This document shows, one piece after another, positions 48,351 through 60,165 of a stretch of 64,000 nucleotides of DNA. The notes under the pieces were generated by a model, which made no database searches, had not been told where the DNA came from, and saw only the letters and a program-made list of their open reading frames with translations. The stretch spans positions 97,545,022 to 97,609,021 of the forward strand of contig NC_089492.1 of assembly GCF_036850765.1 (NCBI RefSeq), in the 5' to 3' direction. The translations under genes were made by a program, and so were the position numbers. Each line of letters begins with the position of its first letter. Position 1 is the stretch's first letter. Source of the stretch: Saccopteryx bilineata (lineage: Eukaryota > Chordata > Mammalia > Chiroptera > Emballonuridae).

Positions 48351-50925
48351 ATTGAAAACATGCTATGGAGGAGACATACAGGAATCTATGAAATCTTTCA
48401 TCAAAGGTTCTAACATAGACTGGGGGATCAGAAATTTACCTTGAGCAAAGTAGACTCTAGTTGCTATACAAGTCAGGAAACAGGTGAGTTTCCTGACTCA
48501 TCATTCTCAGTAAATAGTTTGTTTTTTTGGACTGTTTTTAATTTTGACTGTCAAAGGGGAATAAACAGATAAATAAGTTAACAAATGAGTATGTAGAGTA
48601 ACTAGAGAAAGGAGAGGAATGGAGAAAAGAGAGTGCCCAGGCCAATAGAAAAGCACGTGTAAAGAAGGTAGGGGCCTGTATTGTGCTCAACAAATGGTAG
48701 CTATGATTATGAAGTATTTTCACAGAAATAACATTTTGCCCCAACTCAAATATAAATCCCAGAGGTGTTTGTACTTGTAAAGAATAGATGCTAAGACATA
48801 CAAATAGCCTTGTGGGTCACTTATTAGGGTGGAGACTTTCAGGGAGGATGAGGGCAGATCTCCTGTCATGCTGAATTATATACAAGAATTCCTCAGATAA
48901 ATCCTTTTCCTACTTTAAAACTATCTGCTAGCTCTAGGGGGAGAGATCCCAAGGGTCAGAAAATAGATCCTTCTAGGCAAGTCATTTTATTTTATTATGC
49001 TTTATAGAATGTGCAGTGCTTAACCTGTTACATCAAGTTGGCTTGCAATGAAGATTTTCACACACACACAAAATTTATATATTTACTAATCACAGTGCAT
49101 TTTATATATAGCACTATTTTGCTTTATTGTACCCTTTCATATTTGTCTTATCTTGACAATGTCTCATAACTTTCATGCATTCCTGTTTTTGGATGAGGTA
49201 ACTGAAGCATAGGCCTTGAACCCTCTACTTCGTGACTTTTAAAATCCAATGAAAACAAAACATTTTTAAGAACTAATTGGGGAGAAACTTTGTATTCTCT
49301 CTCTCTCTTTCAGGAGTGTGTGGAGAATGGATGAAATGCAGCATTGTTAAAACTAAACTATTAAACACCATTAAAAATTGGAACAACTTACATTGGTAAT
49401 TAGATAGTTTCAAATTAGTTTCAATTGCCTATTGTGTCTGAGGTGCCCAGGAATGTTAAATGTCTTGTGTCTCATTGGGAGCCAAACAACTAAAGAGCAG
49501 TAGATCCAGGTCTGGAATCAAGATCAACAAATATCTTTGGAAGCGTTCATGGAAAATACTCATTATTTTCTAAGACAAACAGTATTTCTTAATGTTTCAA
49601 GAGGAAATAATGCTGACCCCACAGTGGGCTGTGATATATGTGTATGTGTCTAACGATGGACAAGACTGACCATGGTCTGGGCATCAGGGTGTTAGAGTTG
49701 CAATTAAGCAAGACTTGTGGAGACAAAATACCTCAGCAGTGCAACTTGAATAACTTCTGCAGAAGGGTGTGCTGCCACTAGTGAAAGTTGGCCTGCAAGT
49801 GCGGGGTTGGGGGTTCTGTTTTCATTCCTAACATAAGGCCCAAGTCTGGGTCTTGCCCCATTGGCTGGGGTGTTGATCGTGTAATCTTACTCTTTCCCAA
49901 TTGGCTAGTTTAAATGGATGCGCAAAGGGGGAAGGGAGAAGTGGGGATAGAGAAAGTGAATGAATGGTGTTGGGGGAATTCCTGGTGAAGAAAAGGACGT
50001 GAGGTAAATAAGTTGTTTTTCCTTCAGGGGTATAAGTAAAACTAGAGAACAATTTCAAAGGTGCTTTTTCACCACTCAGAAATTTAAATGGTGCCTAGTT
50101 TAACACTGTTATGTTTTAGGTTGTTTCAAAAATCTAAACTGAATGTTATCTTGTGTACCTTGTTAATATTTTCTTATCTGTTTATGAACTTATTAGAAAT
50201 GACTGAAACTGTGTTGATGCCTGACAAATTCTTAAACTAAGAGAACCAACCATGAAATCAAGGTCTATTAAAATACTGTAAGGAAACCCTTGTGCCTAAG
50301 AAATTTACATTCCAATGTGCCAATCACATTCCTTTTCTTAATGAAGGAACATTTCCACTCAAGGGTTCCCACAAGAACAGCACTATAAATTTAAATTTCT
50401 TTTTTCTGGTATGCGTAAACTCCAAGTATTACCTCTTGAAACTGGTGAAATGTAAAATATATCAATTGATATCTGCATATAATAGAGTCTATCTTTTATT
50501 ATCCTTTTTAATGAAGGATAGAAGAGACAATACCAAAGAGAACATATTAAAAGTATATATGTAAATATATATATATATTTACAGTTAAAAGAGTTTTGAA
50601 TGAGTATACCAGATTCAGGAGACCTGAATCAAATTGAGAGAACTCACTGTTGAAGTCTGGTTCATTAGCATTTGTATTTTTATCCTGGATTTGTTTATTT
50701 GTCTGTTTCTTAAAATATAATGAGAAAAGGAAATGAATGAACTCAGTTTCTCTTCTCTCTCCACTGTCTTTTCTATGCACTTTTCACATTTTCCTTTTTC
50801 CTTATGGCTAAAAGACAATTGTTCTAATCTATGATACATTTCTGTCAATGGTTATTAGAGCAAATAAATATTTGCTTATATCGGGCATTAATCTTCTACT
50901 TACTACTTTAATAAAACCTTTCATT
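48351..50925. other. Unassigned sequence with weak MIR patch
   Basis: A short MIR-like patch occurs around 49130-49240. The rest has no recognised repeat or gene. The 76-codon frame at 49828-50058 (minus) has no signature. Confidence 0.35.
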
Positions 50926-50929
50926 TTAT

Positions 50930-51110
50930 GCTGCTTTACAGTTGTAAAGCATTTTAGCATGTATGAGCTCAGATAATCCTCCAAGCAATATGAGACTAGG
51001 TTGGGCACATCTTGTTTTGATGTTGAAGTAATTTCTGTTTTCATTTGAAATATTGAAGCTGAGAGGACAGGACACTTACCCAGCTAGTAAAATTCAAAGG
51101 GTCAAATTTC
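50930..51110 (+). repeat. MIR-like ancient SINE
   Basis: 'gtaaagcattttagcatgta', 'ctcagataatcctccaagca' and 'gacacttacccagctagtaa' follow MIR order, heavily diverged. Confidence 0.45.
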
Positions 51111-51329
51111 TTGTTTATTGCTCTTTCTTCTATCTTACATTTCTTCTATCTTTATTATCTTTATTGTTTATCTAAATGGTAATATCAAAAATCTGTATCA
51201 GTCATTCAAGGCATTTTTCTAGTCAAGTCAAAACTTAGTGTTTTAACTTTATTTTTCAATAATCTTTGGAATCATCCAATTCAGTTAAAAGGGTCTACTA
51301 TCCCATGGACATTGCTGCCCTTTCCTGTG

Positions 51330-51500
51330 GTCACCTGCCCCTGGGATGTCTTCTGTCAGTTCCCAGACCCAGCCAGATCACCCTTGTCCTAGGCCCATCT
51401 CCTCAGGAAACCCTGCCTCCACAGGGCCTTCACAAACACTTCTCAGCAACAGATTTCTCTGTTCTATAAACTTTCACTTTGCAATATCTATACTGCTCAT
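51330..51500 (+). repeat. Possible L2 fragment
   Basis: The 'tcctcaggaaaccctgcctc' block with a following C-rich stretch resembles the L2 region upstream of its 3' end; weak. Confidence 0.3.
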
Positions 51501-51964
51501 TTCTCTATTAATAGATATTTTTATTTTTTATTTTTTTGTTCTGTAATTACTTATAATGATATTAATTTGTGCCCAAACATAGATAATTCTCCCACCCCAA
51601 ACATTATACCTTTCTTTGCTAAAATGTGTTTTACGATTTTTTTAATGTGGTGATTTTTCCATCCTAACTGATCTACAATACATTTCTGAAGAATGAATAC
51701 AAATGGTAACAAAATAGGTAAAATTAAACTCAAAAGTAAGATTTGCTGTAGATTCCTTAATTGTATCAATTTTGGTAAATCCAACTAATATTTCTGATTT
51801 AGTGATTAAGATAAATATGATACGTACAATTGTTTCAGTTTATAGGTATTTGGGAAATCTATTTAATATTTTTCATAGTAGGTGCTTTAAGTAGGCATTG
51901 AAATATATAACTATAATTATCAAGAATATTTTTATATAAAAATTACCTGTTGAGGATTAAACAC

Positions 51965-52445
51965 TGTGGTAAACAGAATAGTGCACCCCACCAAAAAAGA
52001 TATCCACATACTAAATTTTAGAACTAGTGAGTATGTTACCTTACGTGGGAAATGGGACATTACAGATATAATTAAGGATCTTCCAAAGGAGAGATTATCC
52101 TGGATTATCCAAGTAGACCCTGGATATCACAAGTCCTTGTAAGAAGGAAACAGAGGATCAAAATTAGAAAAATGAAGATGACAATGGAATCAGGAATTGG
52201 AAGAATGTGCTTTGAAGACAAAGGAAGGGGCTACTAGCCAAGTGACACAAGTGGTCAAGAAAAAGTGGAAAAAGCAAGGAAGTAGACTATTGCTTGAAGT
52301 CTCCAGAAAGGACACAGCTATTCAACATCTAACATGGTTTTAGAATCCTGAACTTCTGAACTATAAGAGAATAACTTTGTATTGTTTGAAGCCACAATGT
52401 TTGTGGTGACTTTTTTAGAGCAGCAATAGCAAATTAACAAACATA
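51965..52445 (+). mobile_element. MaLR-type LTR (MLT1-like)
   Basis: The segment has the order of an MLT1/MaLR LTR: 'gaatagtgcaccccaccaaa', 'gagtatgttaccttacgtgg', 'agattatcctggattatcca', 'aagtccttgtaagaaggaaa', 'tctccagaaaggacacagct', 'tgaactataagagaataact' and 'agccacaatgtttgtggtga'. These are ancient ERVL-related elements that lack coding sequence here. The copy is old, with no visible short duplication. Confidence 0.7.
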
Positions 52446-53160
52446 ATGAAAATATGTGCTTCATAATAAAATCAAGTTATATTATTTACAATGTTTTTTC
52501 GCCATAATAATGAGCTTTATTGTGTTGTTCCCTGACATTGAAACCCTGATACCCTCAGCATGAGATGACCTCTAAAAATCTGGATAACATACTCACACTT
52601 AATATCAGTCTCTACTTAAACATACAAAAACAGATAGAACACAAAACACTTAGAGATTTTAAGAATAAATGTAGCATCACTGAATAATGCTCATAACTAC
52701 ATTGTAATTTCGATTTACTTGGTTTACATTTATCTTATCAGCCTAGTGAAACATAAGGTAACTCTCTTTGTTACTGATTAAATATATGGTGATTAGGTAC
52801 TCATGGACTCAGGGGCAATTATGTTTGGTATTTCCCATTGGTTTCTTTCCCCTTAGCCATTATTATTATATGAGTTCTGTTAGAGCTGATAAGAAAATGC
52901 CCAATTAATGACTGACCTTTCATTTTCTTTGGGTAATTTCATGGTTATCAAGTTTGTTTAGGGAATTGACATGGTGATTAAAGCTCAAACAAAACAAAAC
53001 AAAACAAAACAAATTGAATACAGTCAGTTGTGCAGGCCCCATTGAAAAAGTCTATCCGTACAATTTAAGCAAGGTCTCCTCTCTTCCAAAGAAAACATAT
53101 GCTAATCTGTGTTAATTGTCTCTTTTAGCAAAATCAGTCTTCTACATTTAGGTTAAATAA
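52446..53160. other. Unassigned sequence with (AAAAC)n
   Basis: A run of five AAAAC units is at about 52986-53011. No gene or other named repeat. Confidence 0.4.
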
Positions 53161-53161
53161 A

Positions 53162-53310
53162 TTCGGTACATTTAAACAATGGAATATTATTCAGCCATAT
53201 AGAAATAAAATTATAGATGTGAATACATTGAAATGACATGGATATATGCCCATGTTAGATGGTCCAGTAATGAAAAACATATTGCAAATCAATTTATTGA
53301 GTAACAGTTT
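53162..53310 (+). repeat. Old L1 ORF2 end fragment
   Basis: 'caatggaatattattcagcc' is the 'MEYYSA' region of L1 ORF2 and is followed by diverged sequence. It lies just upstream of the younger L1 and is older by divergence. Confidence 0.5.
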
Positions 53311-53342
53311 CCAATCATTTTAACTTTAAGACTTCTTTATCT

Positions 53343-54572
53343 GCTGGGGGCATTACAATACCTGACTTTAAACTATATTATAGGGCCACAATAATCAAAA
53401 CTGTATGGTATTGGCAGAAAAATAGACACTCAGACCAATGGAACAGAATAGAAAGCCCAGAAATAAAACCACATATATATGGTCAAATAATCTTTGATAA
53501 GGGGGCCAACAACGCAAAATGGAGAAAAGAAAGCCTCTTCAACAAATGGTGTTGGGAAAACTGGAAAGCCACATGCAAAAGAATGAAACTCGACTACAGC
53601 CTGTCCCCATGTACTAAAATTAATTCAAAATGGATCAAAGACCTAAATATAAGATCTGAAACAATAAAGTACATAGAAGAAGACATAGGTACTAAACTCA
53701 TGGACCTGGGTTTTAAAGAACATTTTATGAACTTGACTCCAATGGCAAGAGAAGTGAAGGCAAAGATAAATGAATGGGACTACATCAGAATAAAAAGTTT
53801 TTGCTCAGCAAGAGAAACCGATACCAAAATAAACAGACAGCCAACTAAATGGGAACTGATATTTTCAAACAATAGCTCAGATAAGGGCCTAATATCCAAA
53901 ATTTACAAAGAACTCATAAAACTCAACAACAAACAAACAAACAATCCAATAAAAAAATGGGAAGAGGACATGAACAGACACTTCTCCCAGGAAGAGATAC
54001 AAATGGCCAACAGATATATGAAAAGATGCTCAGCTTCATTAGTTATTAGAGAAATGCAAATCAAAACTACAATGAGATACCACCTCACACCTGTTAGATT
54101 AGCTATTATCAACAAGACGGGTAATAGCAAGTATTGGAGAGGCTGCGGAGAAAAAGGAACCCTCATACACTGTTGGTGGGAATGTAAAGTAGTACAACCA
54201 TTATGGAGGAAAGTATGGTGGTTCCTCAAAAAACTGCAAATAGAACTACCTTATGACCCAGCAATCCCTCTACTGGGTATATACCCCAAAACCTCAGAAT
54301 CATTGATACGTAAAGATACATGTAGCCCTATGTTCATTGCAGCACTGTTCACAGTGGCCAAGACATGGAAACAACCAAAAAGCCCTTCAATAGAAGACTG
54401 GATAAAGAAGATGTGGCACATATACACTATGGAATACTACTCAGCCATAAGAAATGATGACATCAGATCATTTACAGCAAAATGGTGGGATCTTGATAAC
54501 ATCATACGGAGTGAAATAAGTAAATCAGAAAAAAACAAGAACTACATGATTCCATACATTGGTGGAATATAA
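53343..54572 (+). pseudogene. L1 ORF2 C-terminal fragment, open frame
   Basis: Reading frame 1 from the truncation point is open for 409 codons, with the first ATG at 53583. It encodes the region after the RT core, including the Cys-rich C-terminal segment ('[15 protein letters not shown]', 54144-54190) and '[12 protein letters not shown]' (54430 on), ending in 'YIGGI'. No RT or endonuclease domain is present and the natural start is missing, so it cannot make a working ORF2 protein. Kept as evidence of recent L1 activity. Confidence 0.85.
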
Positions 54573-54855
54573 AAACGAGACTAAGAGACATGGACAAGAG
54601 AGTGGTGGTTACCAGGGGTGGGGGGAGGGAGGACGCAGGAGGGAGGGAGGGAGAGAGTTAGGGGAAGGGGGAGGGGCACAGAGAAAACTAGACAGAGGGT
54701 GACGGAGGACAATCTGACTCTGGGTGAGGGGTATGCAACATAATTTAATGACAAGATAACCTAGACATGTTTTCTTTGAATATATGTACCCTGAAATATT
54801 AATGTCATCCCATTAACATTAATAAAAATTTATTAAAAAAATAAAATAAAAAAAA
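53343..54855 (+). mobile_element. Young 5'-truncated L1
   Basis: Insertion limits are exact: a perfect 15-bp duplication AAGACTTCTTTATCT at 53328-53342 and 54856-54870. The element starts inside ORF2, downstream of the reverse transcriptase core, and carries a G-rich 3'UTR (54600-54680) and A-rich tail. The retained ORF2 frame has no stop until 54572, unlike every other L1 copy here, so it is the youngest L1 in the window. Confidence 0.95.
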
Positions 54856-54870
54856 AAGACTTCTTTATCT

Positions 54871-55270
54871 AGATGACACCAAAGATATTTAGTTCATGTG
54901 GATTTTATTTATGCATGGTGATTAGAAATGAAAACTGAGACATATTTAATATATTTATTAAATTATTTAAAACAATCATAAAGGAAATATTGTATATTTA
55001 CCTAAAAACACATTTAATTTAGTGAGAATAGTGACATTCTTTTGTACTTTACAAATCTCTTTAATATCTTATTTATAGATGCTAGCAGACTCTCATATCT
55101 GCTTCTGCTTTCTGGCTTTAGAAACTTCCCTTTACATTTGTGAGAGAATAAAAGTAAAAAGGTAAATAATATATCACTATCATGATAAAAATAGTTTTGA
55201 TGTCATGAACTTCATGAGAAGACCTGGGATTCCTTCAGAGGTCCCTCGACCATATTTTGGAAATGGCATG
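54871..55270. other. Unassigned AT-rich sequence
   Basis: Nothing recognised. Confidence 0.4.
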
Positions 55271-55276
55271 ATCTCT

Positions 55277-55290
55277 GTGTTTATCTATCT

Positions 55291-55335
<45 letters not shown>
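55277..55335. repeat. (TCTA)n tetranucleotide microsatellite
   Basis: About a dozen TCTA units starting near 55285, one interruption near 55280. A likely polymorphic site. Confidence 0.9.
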
Positions 55336-55336
<1 letters not shown>

Positions 55337-55479
55337 ATCTATCTCCTATTTCTTAGAAAAGCTGTAGGAAAGTTTTATCACATTAAATACTATTACTATT
55401 ACAGCTACCACTACTGTTATCACAGTAGAGTTTATAGCACTATAAATCATTAATATTTTCAGTGTTATATACATTCCAG

Positions 55480-55690
55480 GTATATAATGTTATTATAATA
55501 AACATTTAAAATTATTACATTTTTCAGTCTTCACAAAAGCCCCATGAGGCACATCACTTCATTGCAGGAATGACACCCATTTTATAGGCAAGGAAACAAT
55601 TGAGAATAAATATCTTGCCATTTAATGGTAAAGCCAGGTATTTGCTCTAGCATTTCTTACTCTGGCACCCATATTATATGTTGTACTTAT
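55480..55690 (+). repeat. MIR-like ancient SINE
   Basis: 'gtcttcacaaaagccccatg', 'ccattttataggcaaggaaa', 'atatcttgccatttaatggt' and 'aaagccaggtatttgctcta' follow the MIR order. Confidence 0.6.
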
Positions 55691-56525
55691 ACAATCTAAA
55701 GAGAAAATTAGTAAATAGAGCATTAAAGTATGTGTGTGAGTGTGCTTCTGCATACTTGTAAGTTTTTGTCTCTTTATAAATATCAGCTCACTGAGAGTGG
55801 GAAAATATCCAATAATTGATAACATTCTAAATTATAAGCAAGTCCATATTAGAATTTTTTTCTAATGAGTTCTTTTTGTTTCCATTGATATGGGAACATT
55901 TTCTCATTTATATCATAAGTGGAAAAGCTTTAAATTTTAATAACATAAAAATATGAGGCAAGTATTTCTTTTTTTATTTTGGAAGAAATAGTTTTAATCT
56001 CTCAGAACACCAAAAACACCTATTTTTAATGATTTATTGTAAAATAAGTTATTTGTGTTTATCTTTTCAATAAGAATTCTGGCTTAAAATATTTGTTATT
56101 TTTTTAATTTTTTAAACATGTTTTCTAGAAAACTGACCAAATAAATAACTCTTCAATCACTTAGAATAAATGTTTTAGTTTTTTAATACATCTACATAAA
56201 CTATCAATAAAAATTACAGTAATTAAATTTTACAATTAACATTAGAAACAGATCTGACTTTAAGTAAGTTCTAAATCTAGTATCTAAATCAGCTGTTCAT
56301 GTGCACCAATAAATGTTCAATAAATGGTATATATGCCATGTATGTGGGCATTTTTATGGTAATAAATATATAAATTTTACTAGGTTTATCTGTGTCTCAG
56401 GAGATTAAAAATTATTCCCTTGATCAAAATCCAATGAATCATGAAAATAATGTGTCTAAATTACTTTAGCTAGCGTATTTTTACTTACTTTATATCCTAT
56501 GAACTAAAATATTTGCTTGGATTAA
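55691..56525. other. Unassigned AT-rich sequence
   Basis: Nothing recognised. Confidence 0.4.
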
Positions 56526-56540
56526 AAAAAATACTTTCAG

Positions 56541-56886
56541 CCTTGGCTGTTTGGCTCAGTGGATAGAGTATCAGCCTGGCATATGGATGTCCTGTGTTTG
56601 ATTCTTGGTCAGGGCACAGAAGAGAAGTGATTATTTGCTTCTCTCCCCCTCTTTCTTTCCCTTCTCTCTCTCTCTTACCCTCCCGCAACATCCACATGTT
56701 GGTTTGAGTATTGGCCCAGGGTGCTGGGGATAGCTTCATTGGTTCCAGCCCATCAGCCTCAGGTGCTAAAAATAGCTCAGTTGATTCAAATATTGGCCCC
56801 AGACGGGGTTATCTGGGTGGATCCCTGTCAGGGTGCATGTGGGAGTCTGTCTCACTATCTCCCCTCCATGCACTTAAAGGAAAAAT
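56541..56886 (+). mobile_element. Older type-C-related SINE (type E)
   Basis: CCTTGGCTGTTTGGCTCAGT head, box-B-like GTTTGATTCTTGG, CT-rich tract, then a body with 'ttggtttgagtattggccca' and 'gtgctggggatagctt' which parallels the type-C body. Duplication AAATACTTTCAG (56529-56540) and AAATACTTTTCAG (56887-56899), one indel. A related copy is at 63564-63965. Confidence 0.85.
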
Positions 56887-56934
56887 AAATACTTTTCAGA
56901 AATAATTACATGTATTTATAATAGTTAACCTTTC

Positions 56935-56985
56935 ATATATATATAATATATATAATATATATATATTATATATATATATATCTAC
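56935..56985. repeat. (TA)n microsatellite
   Basis: TA-rich alternating run of about 50 bases with a central interruption. Confidence 0.85.
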
Positions 56986-58350
56986 TAGAGCTGGTTAGGC
57001 CATCAAAATAATTTTGAATGGAGTGAAAATAATAAAAGAAAAAGAATCTAAATAGCTAAATTACAACAAAAACACCTCAAATTGACAGCTAAAAATATAG
57101 TATATGAATCTTTGAGATTAATTTCTATTTTAATTTAAAATAAATTCTATTTCTCATCATGTAATAAAATTCTAAATTGTTACGCCCAGAGAATCAATAT
57201 TTTACAATGCTTTGCTTTGGCTAAAACCCATCATGAATAAAATTATATTTAAAGGTTGTTATAAATCCTCTCACTTTGTTGCTGGAAGGAATTATTAGTT
57301 TTATGTTGATAAATGTTCTAATATGATAAAAAGAAAATGATCTTTCAAGGTGTTTATAGAAACACTTTGTCCTTTAAAAGATTCTCTTTATTCAAACCTG
57401 CAAGGTGAAGTTGGAGATAAACACTTTTCTTTATAATCCCATTTAATCTTTGGAATAAAGAATATAATATCTGTTTATTTTTTAAAGGCCTGCTTAAGAA
57501 AAGATAGTGGACAATGTAGAAACCTACAGGTCTTGCTTCATTTTAACAAATGTCTATCACATTTATTCCCATCAATTACTTTCACCTTCATTATACAGAC
57601 AGAGGCAAAGATAGCCAATAATAATGTTCCTTTAGCTTCCCTGCTCTCCTTCCCTCCATCCCGCTGACGGCAGTATCAATGTTCAACCACATTCTAAATT
57701 ATAGTCAGTGAAGGGGGGGGAGCAGGAGAATATGGTTTGATAACTACCAATATATTCTCTGTCTAAAATAACCTACAGTTAGACAAAATCCATATATTTG
57801 CATCCAGGTAACTTTCCTGTCACAAGTGACCACCTACATGTATCATGTAATCATACAATTTCAGGACCTGTCTCCTAGTCAGTTCAGTTTGGAAATTGTC
57901 TCTTCAAGTTACCTTAATAAGTAGTCCAAGTTTCCTGGGTTACAGACTGTATACTCTTATTTTCTTGTTTTCAATGAGATTTGCCTCGTAAAATGGTTAA
58001 ACAATTATTGTGGCAATAATCCAGATTTTAATTAGTATTCAACTGCTTTTCCTGGTTAAATATTTTATACCAATAGTATTTTAAGAAATATTGACACTTA
58101 AAGAAAATACAGAATTTATATCTGGACCTGAACTCCCTTCCACACATTAAAAATGATGTAGAAATGATACATGATCAATCATTTTCCCCTTACAATTACA
58201 TTCATTTTTAAAAAAAAGAATAATGCATTATACATTTGTAGATAACTAAACCTTTTCAATTTAAAAGACAGCTGTGTTAGGGCTTTGTATACCACCAAAT
58301 AGAACCTAAACTTGTATTTGTGTCAGGAAAAAATAATACTAATTCACATT
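56986..58350. other. Unassigned AT-rich sequence
   Basis: Nothing recognised; a poly(G)-like run of 8 occurs near 57712-57720. Confidence 0.4.
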
Positions 58351-58353
58351 ACT

Positions 58354-58784
58354 CTGTAGTCCAGGGCTGGAATTGGCACCCGTGATGCCAGAGCCTTGAA
58401 TGAGGCCACAGGACCTCCCTCCCTTTCAGACTCCTGTTTACCTGTGTGTGTGTGTTGGCCACTTTCTCTCCTGGTGCCAGGATGAGAAATGTAGAGGGAG
58501 GAGTGTGCCTGCCGATAGCTCCAGGCCAATAAATACCAAGGTGTGTCATCCCAAAGGGAGGAGAGAGCTTTTCTCACCTGTTCCATATATAAAAGATAGT
58601 AGTAGTAGGCAAGCAGGAGTGTCATGGTCATTGCTAGAAATGTATTGTAGCCAGACGGATAACATCATGACTGGCAGCCCAGCAAATAAAGCCGCATGGG
58701 TTATAGGAGGCCATGCTTGTCAGGCAGAGAACAACAGATTCCAATACAAGGACCTCGTTTGAAACTGTGCCTTGCTCCTAAGTC
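58354..58784 (+). repeat. LTR-like segment (solo LTR candidate)
   Basis: Shows a Pol II promoter layout: CCAAT at 58526-58530, a TATA box TATATAAAA at 58586-58594 and a poly(A) signal AATAAA at 58685-58690, giving an R region of about 90 bases and a U5 of similar size. TG at 58354 and CA near 58784 could be the ends, but the flanking 4-base repeats (ACTC/GCTC) do not match perfectly. It could be a gammaretrovirus-like LTR or a promoter of a lost gene. The 95- and 120-codon frames across it have no signature. Confidence 0.4.
58586..58594 (+). promoter_or_regulatory. TATA box candidate
   Basis: TATATAAAA, 56 bases after a CCAAT box and 91 bases before AATAAA. The spacing is typical of a promoter in a short LTR. 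Confidence 0.4.
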
Positions 58785-59137
58785 AGCTCTATCTTGTTCA
58801 GGCTTTCTCGTAGCTTCTTAGATGTTGGCAATGTATTCTTTTCCACCCACACTTTTTCCTTGATTTGTACACAGCCAACTGCACTACACTGACAAGCCTG
58901 TTGAAATGAGCTCTCTACATAGTCTGTACTTTCATTATAAACTTCTTTCTCCTCCTTCAAGTACTTTTTCCACATTATGTTCAGAAACAGACAAAAATCC
59001 ATTGATTTTTCTACAGGGGTTGTAGTTCTTAATGATTCTGTAGAAATTACGCTAAGGAATGTTAAAAAGTTAAAAGTGGTGGATTCTTCCACATATTTCC
59101 TAAGTGGTAAATGAGGGTCAGGGCAGACATCTGAAAA
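58778..59137 (-). other. Unidentified 119-codon open frame
   Basis: Minus-strand frame open from about 59137 to a stop at 58778-58780, with no ATG upstream of an internal Met ('MDFCLF'). An AG preceded by a T-rich stretch (TTTTCAG) lies at its start, like a splice acceptor. The predicted peptide has six Cys, some clustered ('CQCSAVGC'), no transmembrane stretch and no domain that I recognise. It may be an exon, a decayed retroelement piece or chance. Confidence 0.25.
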
Positions 59138-59284
59138 TCATGTTCTTGCTTATATAAAAACTTTTCTGAGAAGGGTCAGCTAGCATTTTGCATGAGGTAT
59201 AAGGGAGAGTTTAGTAATTTTATGTCCACTTCTAGGGTTAGCAGAATAGAGTCCATTTAATGAAAGTACTTACAAACAAGAAGA

Positions 59285-60127
59285 TAAAATAGGGAGATAA
59301 AAAGCACCTTTTACACCTTTGTCTACAGGAAATTACTCTGTTTCTCTATATTCTGTCCTGACAGCAGCTTCTTGTCCACAATGCAGGCTGCACATCAGGA
59401 CAATCAAGTGCTGAGGCACATATAATTCTTTCAGAGCAATCCATAATTTTTCATGATCCAGGCAGTCAAAGGCTTTACTGTAGTCTGTAAAACATAGACT
59501 AACCTTTTTCTAAAATTCTTTGGAGCACTCAAGTATCCAGAAAATGTTTGCAATTAGTTCTCAAGTGCCTCTTTCTCTTCTGAATCCACCTTGAACATCT
59601 GGCATTTCTTGCTCCACATAGGGCACAAACCAATGTTGCAGCACTTTGAGCATCACTTTAATTGCATGGGAAATTAGAGCAATGGCTAAGATCCTTCACA
59701 CCCTCGTATTCCCCAATTACTGTGCATGGGTGTGAAAATTGGACAGTGAAGAAGGTAATAGGAAAATAAATTGAAATATGGTGTTGGAGGAGAGCTCTAC
59801 AAAGACCCAAACCTCCTGAGAAAACTAAACAAGTACATCCTAAAGTAAATTAAGCCTGAAACATCACTGGAGGCAAAAATGACAAAACTGAAGCTGTCCT
59901 ACTTCGGGCACATCATGAGAAGGCAAAGTTCTATTGAAAACATATAATGCTGTGAAAAATAGAAAGCAGCAAGAAAGAGGAAGACCAGGTATGAGATGGG
60001 TTGACTCCATAAAAGAAGCCGTAAACATGAGTCTACAGGAGCTGAGCAGGACTGTTGAGGACAGAACATTATAGACATGACTCATTCATAGACTCACCAG
60101 AAGTCAGAGCTGACTCAACAATACATA

Positions 60128-60164
<37 letters not shown>

Positions 60165-60165
60165 T
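59285..60165 (+). mobile_element. RTE/Bov-B-class LINE fragment, 5' part inverted
   Basis: 59338-59690 on the minus strand encodes reverse-transcriptase core sequence typical of RTE LINEs: 'VQGGFRRERG', 'FTDYSKAFDCLDHEKLW' and 'GQEAAVRTEY'. From about 59700 the plus strand encodes the C-terminal RTE region: 'GCENWTVKK', 'WCWRRAL', and later blocks matching 'RRGRPR..WVDSI' and 'VNMSLQELSRTVEDR'. The two halves therefore face opposite ways, as produced by twin priming. Stops and shifts show a dead, moderately old copy. The element ends in a CA microsatellite, as RTE elements often do. Confidence 0.75.
60130..60162. repeat. (CA)n microsatellite at LINE 3' end
   Basis: Pure CA run of about 32 bases directly after the RTE 3' end. 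Confidence 0.9.

Noticed and set aside
55277..55335. CRISPR-like or satellite array
   Set aside because: A simple tetranucleotide microsatellite with no spacers and no larger unit.
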